A program made the position numbers and the translations under genes. 64,000 bases of DNA from Cryptomeria japonica (Eukaryota > Streptophyta > Pinopsida > Cupressales > Cupressaceae). Numbering within the stretch: position 1 is the first letter of the stretch; each line of letters begins with the position of its first letter. Shown here piece by piece: positions 57,392 to 64,000 of the stretch. The stretch is taken from NCBI RefSeq assembly GCF_030272615.1, contig NC_081409.1:22136260-22200259 (forward strand). Reading direction: 5' to 3'. The notes beneath the pieces were generated by a model that ran no database searches, had not been told where the DNA came from, and saw only the letters and a program-made list of their open reading frames with translations.

Positions 57392-58640
57392 CTAATGTAA
57401 ATTTGCAATGTTGAATAGAGGTGAAATACTCAAACTATCTGGTAGCTCCACTTCATATGAATTTGTGGAACTGAACTTCCTCAAGATCTTGCAAGGTCCA
57501 AACTTCCTCATCTGCAACTTGTTATAGGTTCCAACTGGAAATATTTCTTTTCTTAGATACAACATCACTTCATCACCAACTCCAAATTCCTTATGTCTCC
57601 TATTCTCATATGCTTTCTCCTTATACTTGTTGTTCATATCCTCCAAATGTTGTTTAACCTGAATATGTAAGGTCGACATGTGATCTGCAAACTCTTCTAC
57701 TTCTACACTCGTCTTGTCTTCATTACTAATATCTCTCAATTTTGATATACCTTTAAGGTGTGCTCCGGTAACAATCTCAAAAGTTGTTCTTCCGGTACTC
57801 CTATTCACTGAATTATTGTAGGCAAATTCTACTTGTGCAAGAATCAAGTCCCAACTTCCGGTTTTCTCTCCAACTAGGCATCTCAACAAATTTCCCAAAC
57901 TTCAGTTTACTACCTCTGTTTGTCTATCAGTCTATGGGTGAAAAGTAGAACTGAATTTCAAATCTATCTTCATCTTCTTCCAGGGTGTTCTAAAAAAAAA
58001 ACCAACAAACTTAGTGTCTCTGTCCGAAACTATTCTCTTAGGTAATCCATGTAATCTCACTACCTCCTTGAAAAATTGGTTAGCTACATGCACTCCATAT
58101 GATGTCTTCTTACAAGTTATGAAATGAGCCATCTTCGAGAATCTATCCACCACCACAAATATAGAATCATTTCCTCTATGTCTTAGCTAACCCAAGTATG
58201 AAATCCATGCTTATGTTCTCCCAAGGTCTCTTTGGTACTGTCAAAGGCTTATACAATCGTACATTTTGACTAAATCCTTTTGCAACTTGACAAACTCTTT
58301 AGCTCTGTACAAATTTTCTATCCTTATGAATCTGAGGCCAAAAGTAATGTTCACTCACTGATGCTACTATTTTGTCAACACCAAAGTGTCCGACTAATCC
58401 TCCACTATGATTTTCCTTTATTAGATTCTCCCTCATAGAACTCTTAGGTATACACAACTGAACTCCTCTGGATAACATTCCATCCTGAATGAAATAATTC
58501 AACCATTTGCTTCTATCTACCATAACTGGTTCTCTACAAGCTTTCCAAGGTTCTGCAAAATTTGGGCCATCATCATACAAGGTCTTTAATTCTTCAAATC
58601 CTAATACTATCACTCTCATCTCTATTAGCAAATTCCTCCT
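57392..58640 (-). pseudogene. Gypsy 3 integrase
   Basis: The N-terminal piece (58631-58299) includes H-F-G-V-D-K and the start of the zinc region. The core piece (58156-57932) has [11 protein letters not shown] and V-S-D-R-D-T-K-F with intact aspartates. The C-terminal piece (57898-57392) has T-F-E-I-V-T-G-A-H and a G-P-C-K-I-L module. Frames change between pieces, and a stop follows F-H-P near 57930. Confidence 0.88.
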
Positions 58641-59990
58641 TTTTCTTAATGCATCAACAACTTTGTTTGACTTTCCACTTCTATGCTACAATACAAAGGT
58701 GTACCTCTGCAATAGCCCTACCCATCTCATATGTCTCCGATTCAACATACTCTAACTGTTCAAATACTGCAAGGCTTGATGGTCAGTAAACAACATAAAT
58801 TCCTTAGGCAATAGGTAATGTCTCCATTTCTTCAAGGCTTTAACTATGGCATAAAATTCCTAATCATCACCGAATATCTCCTCCTAGCATCATTCAACTT
58901 CTCATTGAAATAAGCTACTGCTCTCTCTTCCTGACTCAATACTATTCCAATTGTGTTCCCACTTGTATCACAGTTCACTTGAAATACTTTGTTGAAATCT
59001 GGTAAAGCTAACATAGGCTGCTCAGTGAACTTTTGCTTCAATAATTCAAAACTTTTATTTGCTCTGTCCACTTGAATTCTTTCCTATCCTTTCTCATTGT
59101 CTTAGTCATAGGACTACAAACTAAACTTAAATTACTGATAAACTTCTGGTAGAAACTAGCCAATCCATGAAATGATCTAACCTCTCCAATGCTTTCCGGT
59201 GTAGGCCATTCAACAATTTCTCTTACCTTCTTAGGGTCTATCTCCAATCCATCTGTAGATATCACAAATCCCAAATATACTAACTCTTCTTTCATGAAAC
59301 TGGACTTCTTTAGACTTATCAGCAACTTCTCTTCCCTCAACCTCCGCAAAACTTGTCTTAAATGCAACAAATGCTCCTCTTTTGTCTTACTGAAAATCAA
59401 AATGTCATCCAAATATACAATAACAAACTTACTCAAGAATTTCTTCAATACCTCATTCATCAACCTCATGAAAGTACTTGGTGCATTAGTCAACCCAAAA
59501 GGCATCACCAACCATTCATACAATCCTTCATTTATCTTGAATGTTGTCTTCCACTCATCTCCTTCTCTGATTCTGACCTAATGATATCCACTCTTCAGAT
59601 CTATCTTTGTGTAGTATTTGGCTCCACTCAAACAATCCATTATGTCATCCATTTTAGGTAAAGGAAACTGGTACTTCACTGTAATCTTATTTATTTCTCT
59701 GGAATTGGTACACATCCTCCATTCTCCATTCTTCTTAGGTGCTAACATTGTTGGTACTGCACAAGGACTCAAACTTTCTTTGATCAAACCTTTCTTCAAC
59801 AACTTCTGCACTTGTCTATTCAACTCCCCATTCTCTACCAGTGTCATCCAGTGTGTAGCTTTGTTAGGTATACTAGCTCCGGGAATCAGGTCCATGCAAT
59901 GACTGATACTCCTCATGGGTGGTAATCCATCAGACACATTATCTAAAATGATGTCTTCATACTTTGCCAACAATTCTTTTATCTCCTCCA
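58640..59990 (-). pseudogene. Gypsy 3 reverse transcriptase and RNase H
   Basis: RT starts with L-L-K-K-G-L-I-K-E-S and A-P-K-K-N-G-E-W-R-M-C (59800-59720), continues with K-I-D-L-K-S-G-Y-H and a stop (59580), then F-G-L-T-N-A-P (about 59495) and catalytic V-Y-L-D-D-I-L-I-F (about 59420). RNase H begins near 59070 with P-D-F-N-K-V-F and V-L-S-Q-E-E-R-A-V, then is broken near 58860. Confidence 0.9.
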
Positions 59991-59999
59991 GTTCTTCTT

Positions 60000-60373
60000 C
60001 TTCATGCTACAGGTTCTCAGTCTTCTTAGGAACTAAATAAAAACACACATTTTAATGTCTCATTCCATCCAATAATTTCCTCCCATCGACCAAACAAATT
60101 CTAGCATTTGTACAGACTTCACTCTTCAGGGGCTCCTCCAGGGGTAACAAGGTTTGCTTCATCCCATTTGCTACAATAGTGTATATTTTCTTTCTCCTAT
60201 CATGTATCGCTTGTCTATCAAAATGTCAAGGTCTACCCAACAAAAGGTGACAAATATCCATAGGCATAATATCACACAAAACTTCATCATGGTAATTCCC
60301 AATTTTCAATTTCACCAAGCATTGCTCACTTACTAACAACTTATGGTCAACCCAAATCCATGCTATTTTTCTA
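60000..60373 (-). pseudogene. Gypsy 3 protease fragment
   Basis: Reads C-D-I-M-P-M-D-I-C-H-L-L-L-G-R-P, then a stop in place of W and F-D-R-Q-A-I-H-D (about 60270-60200). The catalytic D-S/T-G loop, expected upstream, is missing because the element breaks off at 60373. Confidence 0.82.
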
Positions 60374-60397
60374 GTCAATGTTGTGAGATTTTGACTA
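60369..60397. repeat. 10-bp inverted repeat at the gypsy 3 break
   Basis: ttctagtcaa and ttgactagaa face each other across 9 bp, exactly at the point where gypsy 3 ends. Confidence 0.8.
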
Positions 60398-60476
60398 GAA
60401 AAATGATCTGAGTGGTCATTTTTATTTCATTTTCAATTTGCAAAGTTTAAAATTCAAAAACCTTCTTTGGAGTAAA

Positions 60477-62650
60477 ATGGCAATTACGGAGCATACGCAT
60501 CGATTTGAGTTGCAAAGACAACATAATCAACCTCAGAACTATCCCCCTGCGGTAAGTGAGGGATCTTGAGCTGATTAAATTTCCAAATTTGTGATTTTTT
60601 GTATGATTTTTTCCGTTTAAATTTCATTTTGAACTTGTTGTCAATTGTTTCGTCGTTCGACCATGTAGGGTTTGTTGTATGAGTAACTGCTAAATAGTGT
60701 TTACTCATTTAAAGTCATTTGTTTTGTCATTCGGGAGGTACCCTTAGGTCATATGAGTAGGTTCATCCGGGCATATTTAGTCGTTCTGTTGTGTGTAATG
60801 AATCGTATCATAGAGTTTACTCGTACTATTCATGGGATTTACTCTTACGATTTGCAGCTCTTCTGTGTTTACTCATATGAAAAACAGTGAACCTTTTTTA
60901 GCATTGAAAGTTGAAATTTTAATTTTTTGTGATGGGGTGTTGGATTCATGGGCACTTTTGACAGTTTTCTAACTCAATGTGTATGGCGTACTGATGAGTT
61001 TTCATTCTATTTTGCAGGTTATCTTGCCAGACATATAGTTTCAATGTACCTATCCATTAACCATGAGATTAGTTAGACAACTCTCAGATGCTCAGAGGGA
61101 TCATATTGAGGCATGTGGTTGAGCATAACACATTTCACCCTCCTATTGGGGAGATTACTATTACGCCCGAGGATGTATACAGGATTTTGAGGATTCCATT
61201 TTCAGGGAACAAAGTAGACTATGATGCATCTCCACAGGTGGGGATCACAACATTACACGGGGTCTTATAGGATGACAACCTAATAGTCCGATCTATTTCA
61301 TGGGATGATCTGATGAGAAGATATGGAGGGAGATTTCCTGTTGCTTGTGTGTTGGCTGGGTTGATAGGATGTTTTGTTATGACGAACAGAGGTCAACAAA
61401 GATTATTATGTGGCTGGGGTAGGATTTTGGAGATGCTAGTGGCTCAGCCTAGGAGATTAGGTAGGGATCTTTCTTGTTGGCATACATGTACCATGAGATG
61501 CATGAGATTGCATATCAAGATGCGAAGAGCATGGCTGTAGGAGTGCTTGTTTTACAGATATGGGCATGGGAGCATATACCAGTGTACAGGCCAGTGGTGG
61601 ATGATTCAAGGGAGGCACATCAATGTATTGTGTGTCGATATTCATGTTTCTTGATGCAACCCCACTTGGGAAATACATGATATTGGAGACGTTAGCTGGA
61701 TGATCTGATTGCAGTTGTTTAGAGGTCGTACAGGGGGTTAGAGGAGTGGGATGACTGGAGGCATGAGTGGAGATTGATGTTCATGACATGCCCACTCATT
61801 GGGAGATCGCAGACAGTGATCTCCCAGTTTATTGTTAGCCGGGTGATGAGGCAGTATGAATGAGTACAGGCGATATCTCAGGAGTTTACTATGTATGCTC
61901 GATTTGGATATGAGGAGAGGAAGGGATGGGGTCCAAAGTTATCATATGCTCTAGTAGTACAAGAGATGATAGGCCTCCAACCACAACGCTCGGATAACTT
62001 AGAGGATTTTGCTGATGCAGGGGTGACTCCAGAGTATAGAGATGATTCTTTGAGACATCCATTCCCGTGGTTCACAGACCTAGGAGAGTGACCACCTCAG
62101 ATTGATGAGGGTGGAGAGGATGCACTAGCACAAGCACAAGGACTAGGTCAGGTATAGGGACGGGTTTAGGCACAAGGACGAAGAGAAGATCCACTTAGGC
62201 GAACAGGAGGTGATCCTGGTGCGGGTAGCAGTAGGGCACTAATGACCAACCAGCAAAGGAGGGGAGAGGGTGGTTCATTAGGTGCAGTCAGAGGGGAGGG
62301 AGAGGGTGCAGAGATTAGAGGTGATATTGGCAATGAGGGGGAGATGGGAGAGAGAAAAGCCCCTCAACGAGTGTGACAACATAGAGATGAGCCGACTGAG
62401 GGAGGAGATACCTCCAGAGAAGACGCTAGGGGATATGATCTGCACACTGAGAGGGAGAGTGAGGACTTTCCAGAAACAACTACAGGGTATGAGAGCAGAG
62501 TGTGACAGCCTCCAGTATGAGGTTGTACACCAGATGAGCAGGGCGGCATATTATGTGGCAACTTATAGTATAGTGGTGCCAGCAAATAGGCAGGTTGTGC
62601 CTTATTTGCAGTATATGGCTTGGTCAGAGGGAGCTAGGGCACCTAGATAG
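60477..62650 (+). pseudogene. Plant-mobile-domain (PMD, MAIN-like) gene, decayed
   Basis: ATG at 60477 opens a short exon ending at a consensus donor (gcg|GTAAGT, 60552). The intron ends in TTTGCAG at 61017. The rest gives the PMD pattern across several frames: R-Q-L-S-D-A-Q-R-D-H-I-E (about 61075), F-H-P-P-I-G-E-I-T-I-T-P-E-D-V-Y (about 61130), L-Q-I-W-A-W-E-H-I-P-V-Y-R-P (about 61555) and R-V-M-R-Q-Y-E (about 61840), matching the family's W-x-W-E-R and R-V-L-R-Q-F-G. The C-terminal part is G/R/E-rich and low-complexity. PMD proteins occur both as host silencing factors and in MULE and retrotransposon cargo. The many stops and the repeat setting favour a transposon-derived pseudogene. Confidence 0.78.
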
Positions 62651-63172
62651 GATGATGCCCCTTTTTAGTAGCCACCACTTCCTCCTCTAGGCGATGAGTG
62701 AGAGGCAGAGAGTTAGATCTTTTTAGATGTCTCCCAAATTTTGTACCCCATTTTTGTACTTGATGTATTTTTTTCTTTGATAGACATTTTATATGACAGT
62801 TGATGTCATTTGTACCCTTTGACATTGATATATATATATATAAGTCTTTGATTTGATCTTATTGTTCTTGTGCTGATTTACATGAGATGTTTTGTGAGAT
62901 GTCTTTCTATATGCTTTTTTTGTATATGAATACATTTCTTTTTCAGTATGTATGTATGTATGTAATGTAGATGGATATGAATTTTTTTTGTTTCTTTTTC
63001 ATATGTAATAAATGATAATAATGATGAGCTAAGGATGTAAATTATATTTTTTTTTGGTTGTTTTTCATGCAATAGTATGAATGCAAATGAATGCATATGT
63101 AAACTAGGACCGAGTCACTGGATTTTAATTTGCTTTTTATTACCACTAAGCGTTTTACAATGTCGGAAATAA

Positions 63173-63286
63173 AAATAAGCATCAAGGCATGAAGAGCCAG
63201 GATGACCTGAATGTCACATCAGTTCTAATATAGCCAACCAACATAAGCATCGAGGCATAAAGAGCTAGGATGACCTGAATGTTACC
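63173..63286. repeat. ~69-bp direct repeat
   Basis: ataagcatc-aggcat-aagagc-aggatgacctgaatgt occurs twice, at about 63174 and 63243, with four differences. Confidence 0.85.
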
Positions 63287-63834
63287 TTGTGCAAACACAC
63301 CAGACAAAGAAGAGTTCCTTCCTTGTTATATGCAATATTTATTATCCTGTCCATAATGACCCTTATATCGTTCATATCCTAGGATAGATTAAGCATGTAT
63401 CCAGATTGCATAATAAAGAAATTTACTCGAAACAGACAAGGAAATGATTCCAACCTCCCTATAGCATACAAATAAACATAGTCGAGATATGTGTGGCAAT
63501 GTCACCTTGATGTGAAGGCACTTATCACATACACCCAGCTTATGAGGTGTTTTCAGATCATCGGAATTATTCCTACAAGCAGAAAACAAAAAAAAGTATT
63601 ATGCCCCATGTTATGTGTGTGAAGTAGGGCACCTGTAGCTGCAACACAAACACTCAATAGATCATTACAAGAATGGATAGAAAATTTAAATAAAATGAAA
63701 TATAAACCATGACAAAGCAAACTATCGCCTCCTAAGAGATGCGAGTGTGGATTTGCTCTCAAATCTGGATGAGCAATCCCAGTGACTTGACTACACCTAG
63801 ACAGAGGATTTAAAATGATGATGATATGCAGGCT

Positions 63835-63995
63835 AGATGAGATTGATTATGCTAGATTGATCCAATAGTATAATTGATCTAATGATATGTATGATTAAGC
63901 TATGATGATGATGCAATTAAGCTAGAATATAGATTGATTAAGCTACATGATTCAACAATTATGCTAGAAAATGATCAAATTAAGCTAGATCTAAG
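63835..63995. repeat. Short motif array (attaagctag / gattgat)
   Basis: The motifs aattaagctag, gattaagcta and atgctaga recur at least seven times in 160 bp with irregular spacing. Probably a degenerate minisatellite continuing beyond the window. Confidence 0.55.
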
Positions 63996-64000
63996 ATGCA

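Larger units (their letters stand above)
56378..60373 (-). mobile_element. Ty3/gypsy element 3, chromodomain type, 5'-truncated
   Basis: On the minus strand the copy holds most of protease, RT, RNase H, integrase, chromodomain and a 3' LTR, but no gag, PBS or 5' LTR. The sequence breaks off inside protease at about 60373, next to unrelated DNA with a perfect 10-bp inverted repeat. Domain order and the chromodomain place it with chromoviruses, related to gypsy 2 but clearly a different family. Stops and frameshifts are more frequent than in gypsy 2. Confidence 0.88.
62651..64000. other. Spacer with simple repeats
   Basis: No credible gene. It holds short TA and ATGT runs (62828-62841, 62947-62962), a 69-bp direct repeat and, at the right end, a string of attaagctag-like motifs (63835-63990). 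Confidence 0.7.

Noticed and set aside
1-64000. CRISPR arrays, rRNA genes, bacterial operons
   Set aside because: No spacer-repeat regularity, no rRNA signature and no prokaryotic gene organisation seen; tandem repeats here are satellites or microsatellites.

Overview
The window looks like intergenic heterochromatin from a large plant genome. It is AT-rich, has no intact host gene, and consists almost entirely of decayed retrotransposons and transposons separated by simple repeats. Plant signatures are LINEs with an RNase H domain, Ty1/copia and Ty3/gypsy elements primed by initiator tRNA-Met or tRNA-Asp, two chromodomain gypsy elements, a plant-mobile-domain gene and a degenerate plastid trnF. 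A gymnosperm fits the density and style of nesting, but this is inference.

Layout. 1-3.2 kb: 5' part of a LINE on the minus strand (ORF1, endonuclease, linker) running off the left edge. 4.05-6.66 kb: 3' part of a second minus-strand LINE (RT, zf-RVT, RNase H). 6.66-10.4 kb: gene-poor AT-rich DNA with tandem repeats and the plastid trnF remnant. 10.4-14.0 kb: TATA box, possible first exon, a long tetranucleotide array with a large palindrome, and a decayed multi-exon gene whose last exons are tandemly duplicated. 14.0-45.4 kb: one copia element (1.4 kb LTRs, TSD ATGTA) split by a non-chromovirus gypsy element (17.9-41.5 kb). That gypsy is itself split by a chromovirus (32.5-39.8 kb, two 1,333-bp LTRs, TSD GGGGG) and by a 5-kb insertion carrying a ~1,150-codon plus-strand reading frame that I cannot assign. 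The right copia LTR also holds a solo LTR (TSD GGTTT). 45.4-51.4 kb: the same host DNA resumes, with a decayed DDE-type transposase gene on the minus strand, a 1.6-kb solo LTR (TSD GAACC) and a GC-rich block resembling the one at 10.3 kb. The 10.3 and 51.4 kb blocks may mark the ends of one old DNA transposon with two convergent genes. 52.0-54.85 kb: a complete non-autonomous LTR element (366-bp LTRs, TSD ACTTA) with a GC-rich insert. 54.9-56.1 kb: solo LTR. 56.4-60.4 kb: a truncated chromodomain gypsy. 60.5-62.7 kb: a decayed plant-mobile-domain gene. 62.7-64 kb: repeats only.

Nothing here works as a functional host pathway. The genes relate through insertion history: old DNA-transposon-like DNA, then copia, then gypsy 1, then gypsy 2 and the orphan insertion. 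Every coding region has stops or frameshifts, so all are annotated as pseudogenes. Element ends were read by eye; those supported by matching TSDs and terminal TG/CA are firm, the rest approximate.
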